DNA of 64,000 bases, taken from assembly GCA_038380795.1 (NCBI GenBank), contig CM076263.1, forward strand, positions 1,565,001-1,629,000, in the 5' to 3' direction. The position numbers and the translations under genes are program-made. Of the stretch, positions 23,798 through 37,342 are shown one piece after another. This stretch comes from Pyrocephalus nanus. Lineage: Eukaryota; Chordata; Aves; Passeriformes; Tyrannidae. Numbering within the stretch: the first letter of the stretch is position 1; the number at the start of each line of letters is the position of its first letter. The notes under the pieces are model-generated. The model made no database searches. It saw only the letters and a list, made by a program, of their open reading frames with translations, and was not told the origin of the DNA.

Positions 23798-25308
23798 ATG
23801 TCTCGTACACCCAAAATTCCCATTGGCTCTGAAGCAAATGGATAAATGAAGAACTTCTCCCACCACAGTGAGGGGTGGGACTTTCACGGGACCAGCACAC
23901 GGAACACCCAGTCCAGGCTGTGCTGCAGGAGCAGAGACAGCACTGCTGGACTGAAGGACGTGGCACAACATCCCTCAGAAAAGACTCAAAAGCACTGAAG
24001 AGCAAACTTGTGTCCACTGCTGAAGCCCAGTGGAAAGCCCTCACACCCTGCAATGCTTGGCTGCACAGGCTGCCTGAGTCAGCTATTTTCTTCCAAGCTT
24101 CATGGAAATGAATCTTCAGGAGGAATTTAAGTGGCTGTTTTGCAACACCAGCTTGGGAAAGACATCCCAAGTACAGATGGCATGCGAGATAGCTCCAAAC
24201 CAGCTCTTTTAATGCGTTGCTGGATCTCCCACAAATCATCAGGGATGTCCAGATGGAAGCCCTTGTTGCACAGAGCGGGCAACCAGCTAGGAAGGCACCC
24301 CCTGGACTTCAAGGCTGACTGCCCAGACTGGTGTAGAAATCACTGCAATGATTTCACATAGAAATTGCTTGGAAATGGTTCTCTTCATAAACTACATTAC
24401 TTGGAATAATGTTGTTGGATTTTCTTAGCATACTGTAAACACGACTGCAAAAACTACATGAAATCCACTGGAAAATACAGTGACAAGGAACTGAATCCAG
24501 TTCAGATGAAATAGTTTAAACTAAGACACAACCACAGTACACAGCATTTCCCAAACACAAACGGATCCTGGACTACTGGTAAGAATGTGACTTGAATGAA
24601 TATAGATTCATCTTTTACTACTTTGCAATAAAAGAGCTTATACTTCAGACTCCAGGCTGCCTCCTTTAAAAATACACCCAGGCTGATCAGTTATCCCGAG
24701 ATCTGATAATCCTCCAAGAGATATAAACTTCAAACCCATGCCAAGATGCACAGACACAGACCACCACCATCCCTCCATGGTTCTGCCCCTCAAGACACAT
24801 CCTAAATAGTACCATGAGCCCCCACCTGCTGCCTTTTGTGTTCAGCTGTCCTCTTTTAGACCTCTGTGACTCTTTGACCTGCAGCAAGGAGACATCCTAG
24901 TTTGTTTTTTTTTCTTTTTTTTTTTTTTTTTTCCATATCCTATTTATACCAGTGCTTTCTAGTGAAGAAATAAATGTCTTTCCCGTAGGAGCTAAGGCAA
25001 GATTTGACAGGATCTCCTAACAGCTGTCTAGACATATGAGATGACCCATAGTCAATGGCAAGCAATTACTTCCGACATAGGGGTCCAATAAAACACCAAC
25101 CCAAGCTGCAGAGATGCTTTGGGCTTAGGTGTTTCAGAAGCCTTTGTCAAACACATTCAAAAAAATTCTTTAAAAATGCTGTGGCAGGCTATAACATTTA
25201 GTGTGGAGCTTTGGGAGCCAGGATTGATCTGGAAATTGATTTACTGCAACCCAGTGACAATCCAAAGCTGTTTCCCAAATGCTCTGTCCCACTGTCAGAA
25301 GAAGAGTT

Positions 25309-25372
25309 CACAGAATCATAGATGGTTTGAGTTGGAATGGACCTTTTACAGGTCTTTCAGCTCCTGGCAGTG
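25309..25372 (-). mobile_element. CR1 LINE fragment, short 3' end
   Basis: It shows acagaatcatagatggtt, gagttggaatggacctttt and acaggtctttcagctcc, then unrelated sequence. Confidence 0.8.
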
Positions 25373-25945
25373 AGCAGAGTCATATTCAAGAAGGGTTGTC
25401 TACTCCTGACCCCATTCCTGCCTCCTCCCTTATGCTATCCCTAACACTCTCATGGGTTTGCTGAGCTGTTTCAGGGTCTGATTCACTCACAAAATTTACT
25501 TTCTCTTGGATAAGCTCACTAGTTTTCATGGGAACACGCTGCTTGAGGGGGAGGCACAGAGCTGGGTCACCTTCTGCAGCTCCAGTGTCACGTAGACGTT
25601 GGTCCTTGCTGCTTGGGGACCAGCACCCCCCAGCTTTAATCAGGAAATTAGGATGATCCATAGCATCTGCACAATGCTGGGAATGGCTGGAGCAATGTTG
25701 GTTTAAATGAAAGAAAGGAGCCTGTTGTCCACTCGTGCCCCGGAGGCTGTCACGCTAAATAAAGACATTATCAGAGAAAGAGCAGAGACTCAGCGCCTTC
25801 ATGCCTGTCAATGACCCCGACACCTTCCAAATCAATCTAGGGACTCTCTTTCCCACAGATGGTCCCTTGGAGACAGACTGCTGTGGCTTTAGCAGGAATA
25901 AATGGAAACAAAACAGTTAACAGATACCCAAAAATAGAGCATAGT

Positions 25946-25949
<4 letters not shown>

Positions 25950-25984
<35 letters not shown>
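25950..25984. repeat. 35-bp T homopolymer
   Basis: This is an uninterrupted run of 35 T. It is not preceded by a recognisable retroposed body on either strand. Confidence 0.95.
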
Positions 25985-25988
<4 letters not shown>

Positions 25989-27294
25989 CGGAGATGAAAA
26001 ATCCCTGGGTGATTTATGGGCCAGCAAAGACATTAGCTGCATATAATAAATGCAATATTTTTAATACTAATATTTTGGGCTGAGACAAGAGCCGGAATGG
26101 AAAGTATTTCCAGTGCCTTGACTTCTTTATTTTGCAAACATCAGTTGCTAACTGGGGTCAGACAGAAATATTGTTTCTGCAACAAGAGCCCAAACAACTT
26201 GAGCTGGCAACTTCTTCACACACTGACCATGCCAGGAGGCCCTGCAGAGCTTCAGCACGTTGCTCCCTCCCAGGTCTCTGGGGCCAACGTCCCCCAGTTC
26301 AACTTGGAGGGAGAAGGAGGGGGTGGTAAATGGTCTTTTGCTGAGAGGGTGGCTACTTGTCATGGCCAAAAACTGGAAATCACCACTCAGAGGTTGCATC
26401 CTCACCACTGAAGTGCTGCTGGACTTCTTCAACGGGGTCAGGTCTCGTGGAGAGACTTCATGTGACACAGAGGATGCCATAAAGCCTTTTTCCTATATCC
26501 ATCAAAAGCATCAACCTGTGCTTGCCCTTATCTCTGAATTCAGTTGCCAGGCACTCTGGGGAGCAATTTGGCAGCGGGAAGCCCTGGGTGCTCATTCCAA
26601 GGCATCACCAGCAACGGCACACTTACATTTGAGGACTGAAAGTGTGAGAAAGAAACATTATTATATCACTTTATACTCGCTCCAGCGATCAACTCCTGAC
26701 AACACCTCCATGGAGCCGAGCTGGAAAACAAGGTGTAGATGGACAAACCCATTTCCAGCGCTGAGGAGCCCCACCGGAAACACTCCACCAAAGAGAAAGC
26801 CATTTCAATAACAGATCGGTTTCCTAGTGCAGAGGAACCTGCCGCTATATTTCCTTCCCTCAATTCTGGCCGGCTGAAATAGCATCACGTAGTCAAGTTG
26901 TGTTTTGCACTGTGTGATGCTGAGAGAGCAGCCCTGAGGGGGCAGTCTCGTGGGTGTTGGGGTTTCACACATATCTGGTGGCCACAAGGTTCACTGCAAG
27001 GTCTTGCAGAGGGGGAAGGTCCAAACACAGCCCCCCTTTCCTCCCTTCTGCCTCGGTTTCCTCGCAGGCAAAGGGGAGATGCTGAGAGCAGTCCTCTGCC
27101 AAGAAGCACACTGAGGTGGATAAAACACTGTTATGGTGTTCTACTGTTCATCTCTGGCTGTCTGCCCTGGGGAAAGCTCTTGCACTTCTTCCCTCTGGCC
27201 CACCCTACACCCAAGTGATCCAGAGATACCCTACTGCAGCGTTCCAGTTTTTCCTTCCAGAGAGGGCTTGTGAAAAAAGAGGGAAAGTGATTTT

Positions 27295-27571
27295 TACACA
27301 GGCAGACAGTGATAGGACAAGGGGGAATCGTTCTAAACTTAAAAAGGAGAGATTTAGATTAAATGTCAGAAAGAAATTCTTCCTGTGAGTGTGGTACTGG
27401 CACAGGTTGCCCAGAGAAGCTGCCTCATCCCTGGAAATGTCCGAGGCCTGGTTGGATGGGGCTTGGAGCAATCTGGGATAGCAGAAGGTGTTCCTGCCCA
27501 TGGAAGGGGGTGGAAGGAGATGAGAGCATTAGGGTCCCTTTCAACACAAACCATTCTGTAATTCTGTGATT
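27295..27571 (+). mobile_element. CR1 LINE fragment, 3' end
   Basis: It shows gtcagaaagaaattcttcct, ggcacaggttgcccagagaa, tgcccatggaagggggtgg and the terminal ccattctgtaattctgtgat. Confidence 0.9.
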
Positions 27572-27664
27572 TTATAAAGATGGCAAAGGTCAAGTTTAAC
27601 AAAGGTCAGATTTTATAAAGATGACAAATGCGGGTGGAGGGCCAAAAAGAAATTGCTCAAAGAG

Positions 27665-27760
27665 CTGAGGCGCCACTCCTGTGAGGAAAGACCTGGGGTT
27701 CTTCAGCCTGGGGAAGGCTCTGTAGAGACCTTACTGCAGTGTTTCAGTACTTAAAGGGGA
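27665..27760 (+). mobile_element. CR1 LINE fragment, internal piece
   Basis: It shows ggttcttcagcctgggga, aggctctgtagagacctta and gtttcagtacttaaagggg, which lie upstream of the 3' tail in CR1. It sits just downstream of a complete CR1 tail, so it is a separate insertion or a rearranged piece. Confidence 0.8.
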
Positions 27761-28009
27761 AAGAAATGTTAGGATCACTGAGTCCAACCACTGAGAAGAG
27801 GAAAGAACTTCTGGGAAGCAGCACTGCACGCCTACCCTGTTCTTCTCACACTTCTCCTGGCGTCACCTGGTCTCGCGCAAGGCATCACGCCTCTCCTCTT
27901 GCTCTTACGGACCTCCTGAGCAGCCCCAGCGCACCCAGCATGCTGATTAAAAACTCCTGCTCCTCTGCAACCTTAGGCAACCTCAAGGCAAGTCAGGCTA
28001 TCTCCCAGT

Positions 28010-28290
28010 GGGGCAGAAGGGCGGCGTTTGCGGCTGGTGGCAATTAGCGGGGGCAATCAGCGCCGCCCGGCTCCACGCGCCGTAATTCATTCACCCTGAG
28101 CTGAGCCCTTCTGGGAGCAAAACCGCCGAGATGGTATTGTCCTCCGGGGACCTGCAGCCTGGAGAATTAACGTGGTGTAATGACTCCCGGCGATGTTGCA
28201 GGCAGTCAAACCAAAGCGATGATCTGCCTCTCAAACAAACCCCTCGGCAGAGCCCTGAGACCGCCGGCTCTGCTCGGGCAGGCGCAGCAA
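28010..28290. promoter_or_regulatory. CpG-rich block with homeodomain-like AATTA motifs
   Basis: About 20 CpGs occur in 280 bp (for example atcagcgccgcccgg and cacgcgccgtaattc), interleaved with TAATTC, CAATTAG and AATTAAC motifs. This mix is common in developmental enhancers. No conservation data are available, so the call is tentative. Confidence 0.35.
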
Positions 28291-28465
28291 GGACCAGCTG
28301 CTGTGGCTTTCATGACTGTGAACACTTAATCCATGAGGAGACACGCTGTAAAGGACTGGCATTCCACTAAGGAGATCTTCACCTCGCTCTCGAGGATGCT
28401 CAGCTTCACCTGGCACAGCTTTCTTAGTCACGTGGTTCGGTTTTAGGTAATTCCATGAGGAGCAG

Positions 28466-28517
28466 GGAGCTGGACTTGATCCTTAGGGGATCCTTCCATT
28501 TTGAGATGTTCTGTGAT
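28466..28517 (+). mobile_element. CR1 LINE fragment, terminal 50 bp
   Basis: It shows gagctggacttgatcctta, then gatccttccattttgag and the tail ttctgtgatt, immediately followed by a second CR1 copy in the same orientation. Confidence 0.75.
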
Positions 28518-28520
28518 TGG

Positions 28521-28781
28521 GACAGTGGGGAATGGTTTTAAACCACAGGAGGACATATTTGGATTAGATATTAGGAAGAAGTTCCTGGCTGTGAGGGTGG
28601 GGAGGACCTGCCACAGCTTGTCCAGAGAAGCTGTGGCTGTCCCATCCCTGGAAGTGTCCAAGGCCAGGTTGGACAGGGCTTGCATCAACCTGGTCTAGTG
28701 GGAGGTATCCATTCCCAAGGCAGGGGGTTGGAATGAGATGATTTTCAAGGCCTCTTCCAACCCAAATCATTCTATGATTCC
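28521..28781 (+). mobile_element. CR1 LINE fragment, 3' end
   Basis: It shows attaggaagaagttcctgg, agagaagctgtggctgtccc, aggttggacagggcttgc and the intact tail cattctatgattcc. It is arranged in tandem with the preceding CR1 tail. Confidence 0.92.
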
Positions 28782-31388
28782 TTTCTGAGATGCACCTTTA
28801 GTGCAGTTGTTCCTGAAAACATGACCTGTCCTTCATTACCAGTTTCTGAATCTTAAGCAGAACCGCAACTATTATTTTATGGTCCTTGCTTAGGTGTTTT
28901 CAGCTGCCTAGAAGAGTTTTTTGGATCATTATACTCTAAACACTATGATTTATCTAGATGCTAGTATTGCTGATCATCATTGCAGGCAAGTGCACCACCA
29001 GACTTACTTCTGCCCTTAAAAAGAAAAATATTATTGGCCCTGAGTCTGCTCAGGAGAAGAGGCAGATTTTCAAAGCCACCACTAGGCTGGCTCGGCTCCT
29101 CTGCAACCTGCTGAGCATGGGTGGCTGTGACATCCCCACTGAGTTTGGGGTGTTCCCTCTGCACCCACAAAGACAGTCCCTGTGGTGGCTCCAGTAAACC
29201 CCATCAGCCCCCAGGAGGGCATGGACAAGACAGAAGCATAAGGAGGAGGATAAACCCCTGACTTCCAGATGCTGCTTCAAGGGTTCAGAGCCATGTGCTG
29301 TTCAATCTAATTAATTTGATTTGGAAATCCTACTGAGAAGGAAAGGGGTGTTTCTACTTCTTCGATTCCTTCCCTTCCCCTCTCTTTCCTCTGTTCCAAC
29401 AGAAGTTCAGTAAAATACACTGCAAATCATTTAGCTCAATGCTAATTGTCAGTGAGTACCCAGTCCATGTCAAACATTTCGTTTTGTTCCAGCTAGGAAT
29501 GGCCCTTTGGCCCTAAAATAACGTCTTAATATTGTTGCTTTCTTTAATAAACATCCTCTCCTCTCACTGCAAAGCCCTCAGTAAATGGCCCTGAAAGAAC
29601 AAAAGACATTTCTGTATTGTTTTAAGTTCTCTTCCTTTCTGAAAAACCTCAATTAAAACGGCGAGAAAGCAAACGTGTTGCTACTATACTCTGTAATTAT
29701 GAACTCATTTCTATTCACTCGCTCAGCAGGAGAGCTTTGTCCTGTTGACCTCTGGGAACGGGTTTCTAAGGCTCTTCCAAAATTTCACAGCCTCAAAACC
29801 GACATGCTCATGCCAGCCGTAAAACACGTTCACCTTCGCCTTCACCCAAAATAACTCGCAATCTTCGAGCCCAGGGTGAGGGGCCGCTCCTGTGACTATT
29901 TTTATTTGTGAAAGGAGCGAGCCCTAGCGCTGGCCACGAATAGATCAGCAAGGGAGTGGCTCTGGAAACAGTGCAGCCCCCTCCGAGGCAGCATGGAAAT
30001 CGCATGAATATGGGCTGTCAGCTCCTTGCAGAGAGTTTTCAAATAAACGCCTTGCACGGCACGCTCCTGAGTGATGGCTGGGATACCCTTAAAACCCCTT
30101 CCAGCACAAAAACCACCCGGCCCTGAAGAGGGTGACCCCAAACTCTTGACTTGCCAGTGGGGTGTTTGTGGGAAGAAGTGCGGAGATTTCCTTTCGTAAA
30201 GCCCCCCCCGAGAACACATTTTGTGAGATGAAATGCTGGGACAGATTGGTTATTTGTGAGTAAATCCTGGTTTCACATGTGTGTATATGGGCATCTTTAA
30301 CCCCACAGGAGAAGATTAAGGAAGGTAAATAAGAGGTAAACCCTTTTTTTTTTTTTTTTTGATAAGATGTGAAGCAGTGGACAAGAACGTGATGCCTGAG
30401 AACTCAGAATTAGATAATAGTGCCTACAGATGAGAAGATTTTCACATAAAATAAACTAATAGCGTCCCTTAAATACACTAGAATAAGCTAGAAAGAAATT
30501 CACAGATAGGACTACAAGCCACAGTACTTTAGGGTCCACTCCTGATCCTCTCATGATTTCATGTCCCAACAACACATCAAGGCATTTATATTTCTGCATA
30601 TACACATCCAAAACACAGCTTAGGCACAACTGAGTAGAGCTCATCAACAAACTTCCCAAAATCCCACTAAATCGCAAGGGTTTGGTCAGTTCATGCTCTC
30701 TCTGAAATGGAAGGGCCAAAAGCATTGCACCAACACATCTCCTGATACCACCATCTCCTCAGATCCCTCCAGTTCAGCCAGTTCCTGCCTTGGGATGTAC
30801 CAGATGCATCAACTGGACATCCACCCACCAGCTCTCTTCTGGAAGAAACCTCTTAGAAGGTGCAAACTGTTAAGTAAAATGAAAATATCAGTAGCCTTTA
30901 AGGGGCTCAGGGCTAAACCCTCCCACCTGTGATGACAACAGTTCTGTTGACAGCTGTTTATGAAAAAAAAAACAGGGGCAAAAAGAGGCTGCTACACACC
31001 TCACCCAGCCTGCTGAAACACCAGTGACTGCTGTTTACTCATCTTCACCAGCAGCACCAAGTCAGCTTGGCTGGCAGACCTTGCTGGGGTCAGCCTCCCC
31101 AGGTGACAGTAAGAGGGGCTTGTTCTGGCAGCCTCAGCAAGGTGTTCAGCTAACCAGGGGTAAGGGATCTCATCAGCCACGTCTGTGTCTCCCAGGTGCA
31201 AACACAAGCACATTTTCTGCAGGCACCAGAATGGCATAGCAATGTCTGAAGCGGAGACTGCTGCCCTAAAGCTTATCAAGAAGGGCCAAGGCAGTACTCT
31301 CCACAAGCATGAAAATGTCTTGGTGGACAACCTTGCTTTCCTTGGCTGGGAAGGGTTTTCCTTTCCAGGAGACAGGAGAGAAGGGGAT

Positions 31389-31685
31389 CATAGAATTGTA
31401 GAATGATAGAATGACTTGGGCTGGAAGGGATCTTTAAATACCACTTGGTTCTACCTCCTACCAAAGGCAGGAACACCTTCCACTAGACCAGGTTGCTCCA
31501 AGCCCCATCCAACCAGGCCTTGAACAATTCCAGGGATGGGGAGTCCACAACCTCTCTGGGCAACCTACCAGGGCCTCACCACCCTCACAGCCAAGTATTT
31601 CTAATATCTAATCTAACCCTGCCCTCTGTCAGTGTGAAGCCATTCCCCCTTGTCCTGTCACTCCATGTCCCTGTAATGAAAGTCT
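31389..31685 (-). mobile_element. CR1 LINE fragment, about 300 bp
   Basis: It starts catagaattgtagaatgat, then cttgggctggaagggatct, ggttgctccaagccccat, accctcacagccaag and ttcccccttgtcctgtca. Confidence 0.92.
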
Positions 31686-32329
31686 CAGTGTCAGCTGAGA
31701 TCAGAATCCCCAGTATGAAGTTTTTGTTCCTGCTGAAGAGAGCCCAGAAACAAATCCCTGTCTGGGCGCTTCCTCCAGTGTGAGGTGTTTTGGCTCAACT
31801 CCTCCCACAGCTCTTTGTTTTTCAGACTTCCTTGGTTCTGGTCAACATGGGAAGGCAAAATAAAGCAAGGAAATCTGTTCTCTATAAGATGGCCAGACTA
31901 ATGTGGGGGTGAAGCATCCTCCAAACTTCACTGAACACATCCCCTCTGAGCATAACAGGAACTCTGGCCTCCAATTCATATATGGTCAACACAGCTATGG
32001 ACACATGTGGTGGGATCCAGATGGTAGTGACACTGGAGATGCTTTATAGCATCCCATTCCACTTCCAGTCCATTCTGTTTCTGGTTTCATAAGGCCTGGT
32101 GTTTGCTAGCTCCCTGAATGGATTTCAAGATGTGCTAGGGCACCTGATACAGCAACTGTGATCACAGAGGTGAAGCCCAGCAGTCCCTGATAAAGGTTGA
32201 GAGCTGAAATGAGATCTCCCATGTTCTCCCCCAAAGCAGGGGACTTAAGAGCAGGTTACTCTCCTAAAGCTTCTCTACTTGTTCAGGCAACATGAGCTCC
32301 TGTTCCCCATTCCTTAATGCTCACAAAAA

Positions 32330-32453
32330 TCAGAGAATTCCATAATGTTTTGGGTTGGAAGGGACCTTCAAGATCACCTTGTTCCAAGCCCACTGCCATG
32401 GGCAGGGACACCTTCCACTAGACCAGGTGTCCAACCTGGCCCTGGACACTTGT
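32330..32453 (-). mobile_element. CR1 LINE fragment, 3' end
   Basis: It shows ttttgggttggaagggacct, ccatgggcagggacacct and gtccaacctggccctggac, with a degraded terminal cagagaattccataat. Confidence 0.9.
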
Positions 32454-33564
32454 GAAGAGCTGTTGGTGACAGCAACTCACTGACCTCCAGACCAGCCCCC
32501 GGTGCCACACAGGAACAAGTTACCCAAAAATACAGAGTTTGGATGAAATCAGGTAACGCTGAAGTTCTCCTTTTTTTTTTTTTTTTTTTTTTTTTTTCTG
32601 CTAGACCAATTATTCTGCTTTCTTTGAAGCAACATCACAAGACCCTGGGCTTATCCAGCAGGCCACTACATTTCTATTAGGTTTCATAACAGTAACATGT
32701 TTTGCCGGTGGTACATAAAGTCTTTCAATCAGCTGCAGAGACGGAGAAAAACAACCTGCAAAAGCCTCCTGATGCCATAAAGTCTACTGGCAGCTTGGCA
32801 ATTCAGGTTAAATTTAGTCTGCAGGACAGAGGTCACTGAGGTCACCCAGATTGTGAAAAAATAGGGAATAAAAAGTCTTGTGCTGTAGAGTTTTTATGCA
32901 ATGACAAAGCCACTCTCAATAGAGAGGTGGCAACCCTGCAGCTGGGAAAGGCACCCGGCTCGCTCCTGCCACTGCCTCCTGGCATTAAAAAAAAAGGAAC
33001 AATGAAAGGAAAGGATTAAATTTGCTTAGATGAGTATCTTTTAACCCTTCTGCACCCTGTCTTTAGCTGGGCACACAAGGAAGGCCGAGCAGATATGGAG
33101 AATGGTAACAGACACGCACATCCTCAAGTCCTGCTCACGTGGAGCATGTCCTGTTGAACTCACAAAAGTTTATGTCTCTCTTTACGTGAGTGTTGAGCCA
33201 CAGAGGTCTCTGATATTTACAGAAGTGTGTTTTCCCTGCACTACATAAAATGTAAAATCCTTTTAGGTGTTTCTAGCATCAGGAAAGGAGCTGGAAATAC
33301 GTCACCGCCTTCCACGGTGTGTTTTGCCAGCAGGATCGGAGCTGCACCATCTGCCTTCAGGGGTGACTCATGGCTGGGCATATTTTCACTGACACCCTCA
33401 AGCCTGTAAGGCCTTAGTGCTGCTCACAATGGCAGAAACAAGAGCAGCTGGGTGGAAAACCTCTATTCACCCCGCCACAGCTTGAGACACGAGTGACAGG
33501 CAAAACACAGATGATAAATACCAACTGCTCCACCCCACTGCTACTACTGTTTCCCTTGGACTGC

Positions 33565-33795
33565 TTGTTCCACCCCCCCTGCCATGGGCAGGGACACCTT
33601 CCACTATTCCAAGGTTGCTCCAAGCCCCATCCAACCAAACCTTGGACACTTCCAGGGATCCAGGGGCAGCCACAGCTTCTCTGGGCAACCTGTGCCAGGG
33701 CCTGCCCACCCTCACAGCCAGGAATTTCTTCCTAATACCCAATTTAAACCTGCCCTCTGTCAGCTTGAAGCCATTACCCCTTGCCATGCTGTGTC
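33565..33795 (-). mobile_element. CR1 LINE fragment lacking its extreme 3' end
   Basis: It shows ccatgggcagggacacctt, gctccaagccccatccaac, cagcttctctgggcaacct and ccctctgtcagcttgaagcc. The terminal gaatc repeat and the ttgggttggaaggg part are missing. The 210-codon open frame beginning at 33,584 runs through it and is not a gene. Confidence 0.9.
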
Positions 33796-36700
33796 CTCTT
33801 CACCGAGCCACAGTACCAAGGCAGCAGAAGGTGCTGATGGAGCCAAAGAACCCCCAGGGCTCACCTCCAAGGGTTCCCTCTTGGCGAGAAGCTGCAGTGC
33901 TGCCCAGCAGCTCCACCAGCCACGTGCCCACGGGGTGTCAGGAGGTGGCTTTTTATTATTTGAGGGCTGCTGCTTCAGTGTGGAGCCTGTTGCAGGCTTT
34001 GTTCTGAGCAACCTCCTCCCAGGAGTGCAGCCCCAGTGCTGTGACCCCTGGCAGAGCCCTCTCCTCGACGCCTGGAAGGAAGGGCAGCGGGGCAGGGCGA
34101 TGCCAGCACGTCTGGCCAGCGTGGCTCTGCGGGTCGGGAGGGCTCCTGCTTTGACCCCTCCTGATGCCATCTCTGCCCTGCTCCATCATCACCTCAATCA
34201 AAGAGCAGCTGATTGACTAATCAGATCTAAATGACACCAGGTCTTCACAGAGACCTACCCAATGGCCTCATGAGAGGGCATGTGAGTGACTACAAACACA
34301 GGGAGGAAGGACTTTGTGTCACTGCAACTCCCTTCAGTTCCCTACATCTGTTTCTCCCTTGGTGGCAATCAAGGCAGACCTTCCTCTGACTTCCAGTCTC
34401 AATTAAATGGCCAGTTTCATCTGCTTGCTGCTCACAGCAGGGTGTTTCTTCAGGAGAAACAGCCCTTCTCCCCCTGCACCTTTCACCCCTGGGTATCTCA
34501 AGAGCATCCTCACCTTCTGCCTGAACCAGCCCATGTGTGTGAAGCAGCATTTCCTTCTCTGAGCCTTCAAGTTTATTAATCCTTAACAAATACAAAGGGG
34601 AAAGAAAAAAAAAAAAAAGGCAGCAAACTTTTGCTGCCCATCTCATTTCATTTTAAATCCCCCTTGCTCATGGCTCCACCTCCCTCCAGCATTATGCGGT
34701 GCTGCAGCTCCCACCTGACCCTGTATCTTCTCCCTGAATGAGGAGATCTTGCCCTCGAAGGAGCAAGCTGGGCCAAGCCGACTCCTGTGATGTTTTACAA
34801 CAGGGTGAAGTGGTAGAGTGCCCTTTATGGTGTTTTGAAAGGAAATTGTACAGGAACAATGTCCCGAGCAGCGTGGCTATTGAAAACCCTTCACAAAAGG
34901 ACTTTGCCACAAGAGGAAAAGCAGCTTAATCAGTCGAACTAATCACTGTAGGTGGTTGAGTGTCCCTGAGGGTCTGTAAAATTAAATATAATGGGAAAAG
35001 AAATATATCACAGCTTGCCTACGCTCCTCAGTGGAGCCGCCAACGGATATGGGACCTTCCCTGCCTGGCCCCGAGCCCGCCATGACCGTCCTTTGGGCTG
35101 TCTCTGTGCAGAACCACGCTCACCTCTGTGCAAGACCCAGGCCAGGGCCACATGGCTCGGCTGGGATGAGCCCCAGGAGGTTTCTCAGCAGCTCAGACTC
35201 CTGTCTGGGCAGTCAGGGCAGGGATGCCCACCCCATGAGCTCACCCCAGATAACCCAGTTTTCGGCGTGGGCGTGAGCGGGAGGGTCAGCGGTGCTTACA
35301 CAACCCTCCCGCTCCAGGAAGAGGAAACCGTCCCCGACTGCCACCCGGGGCTCTCCAGGGAAGGAGGATATTTCTGCCTCCCCCCAGCTCTGAATCTAAT
35401 TAAGTCCAGAAAGCAACGCACACAAAAAAATAGTAATGCAGACTGTTTTTTCCTGGTGGTTTAAGTGTAAGGCCAAGTTGACGGTAGGAAGTAAATAAAT
35501 TCAGTCAATGCAAGAGGAAACTGGGGGACATTTCTGTAATCCTGTTGTCGAAAGCTGTAAGCATTTGGCACACACTGAAGGGAGATGGGGTGAGCTCATG
35601 AGCCTCCTCGTTCCCAGCCCTTCTCCCCACGCATGAGCCAGGAGGACATACACAGACTTCAGACCCCCAAGCAAGGGCTTTATGAAGGATGGGTTTCCCA
35701 GGTGAAGCAACACCCCTCTTAAAATCCCATCCAACAGGAGAAGGAGGAGATGACATGAAACTCAGTCACAGTTAAAGGGTGACTTCAAATCACAGTCCTT
35801 CACCTGAGGTGATCACGGTCCCCAAAATGACCTGCCTGGCTGGGACAGGCAGAGCAGCCCCTCACTGGCTCTGATCACCCCAAAGCCTGCAGGCGCACCA
35901 GCTGCACAGCAGAAGCACAAGGGATTCCCACTTTTTCTACTGAAAAGAGGAACTCAGATACCTCTTGCAGAGAGGGGATTGATTAACTCTTAGGCTTTTA
36001 CTCCATCCTCTCCAAGACATGGCTCTGTGCTTCCCTCTGCCATCCTCTCCTATCCTTGTCCATAGACAAGAACCACCAAGAGCCCTGTGAGGTAGCAGAG
36101 AGCATGCATGCACTGCTGAGGATCTCCTTTTCATAAGGTATTGAGCCTGATTTGACTTTTGGGTCCCACAAGATGTGATTACGATGGCACAAACTTTTTA
36201 GGACTTCCCTAGCAACCTTTTCCTGGTCCTCAGGAAAACTGTCTCCCTTTCTCAGGTGACACAGGACCATTTCACTACCTCTAATCAGAAGATCAAGATG
36301 TAGGTACAAACTCCCCTGCCTTAACCTGTTGCAACTCCATGTATTCCCTGTAAATCCTACCTAAATTGGGCAATGCTTTTTATCTGTTTGTTCATTTCCA
36401 GGACAAAGGATACACCCAGCTGGACCCTCCATTCCAAAACACATCATACCAGGATGTCTTGGGAACTGGAGGAACCCTGTGCAACACAAAGTTGACCTGC
36501 AATGCTTCAACAGATACTTAAGAAATGGTGGTTTTGGGAACTTTTTGAAAAAAGAAGAGGCAAACTAAGCCCTAAGTGGCCCAAGGAGACCACATCCCAG
36601 CACAGGTTGTGCTCTGTTAGCAGGAAAGCACTGGGCTGGGAAAGATCAGAGGAGAGGACCTGAGAAATGGGTCTGTTGTGCCCCATATCCCAGATTACTT

Positions 36701-37168
36701 TTTTCCTTGCAGGAGAGGTCCTACCACCACCCAGGAAAACTCCCTCCTTCCCTAGAGGTGGTTGCCTATGGGAGGTCAAACTAAGTGGCCTTTGGACATG
36801 TATGCCCCTGCTGCTTTCCTTCCATAATCCCAGCAAGTGGTGATGCCCTCCATCACCCTTATCAGGAGATGGCAGTCACACCTTGTGACTCTAAGCCAAC
36901 AGAGAGCACACCAGGTATGGGATTTCTGCCAGGAGAGGTGGGGAGGGCAGCACCTCTCCCTGGTCTCCTGCCCTGACTATAAGCTCTTCGCAGCAAGGAC
37001 CTCACCACCTCCTGTAAGCTTTTACAGCACCCTGTGCAACCAAACCCTCCATCAGATGGGGCTCTGACGCTGATTGGCCTCATGGAAAATGCATCCAGGA
37101 TTTTTAAATAACACTTAATTCCCTCTTCATCCCAGTCTTATGCAACAACTGAGGCAGGCATCCATGGA

Positions 37169-37342
37169 AAGATCACTGAATCCCAGATTGGTCTGGGCTG
37201 GAAGGGACCTTTTAAGACCATCCAGTTCCATTCCCTGCCATAAGCAGGCACACCTTCCACCAGACCAGGTTGCTCAGGGCGCTCCATCCAACCTGACCTG
37301 GAACTCTCCCAGGGATGCGGCATCCACAGCTTCTCCGGGAAA
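37169..37342 (-). mobile_element. CR1 LINE fragment, 3' end
   Basis: It shows gatcactgaatcccagattg, gtctgggctggaagggacc, ccaccagaccaggttgctc and gcatccacagcttctccgg. Confidence 0.9.

Noticed and set aside
33584..34216. 210-codon plus-strand open frame
   Set aside because: It begins inside a minus-strand CR1 fragment and continues into unique sequence with no domain; chance frame.
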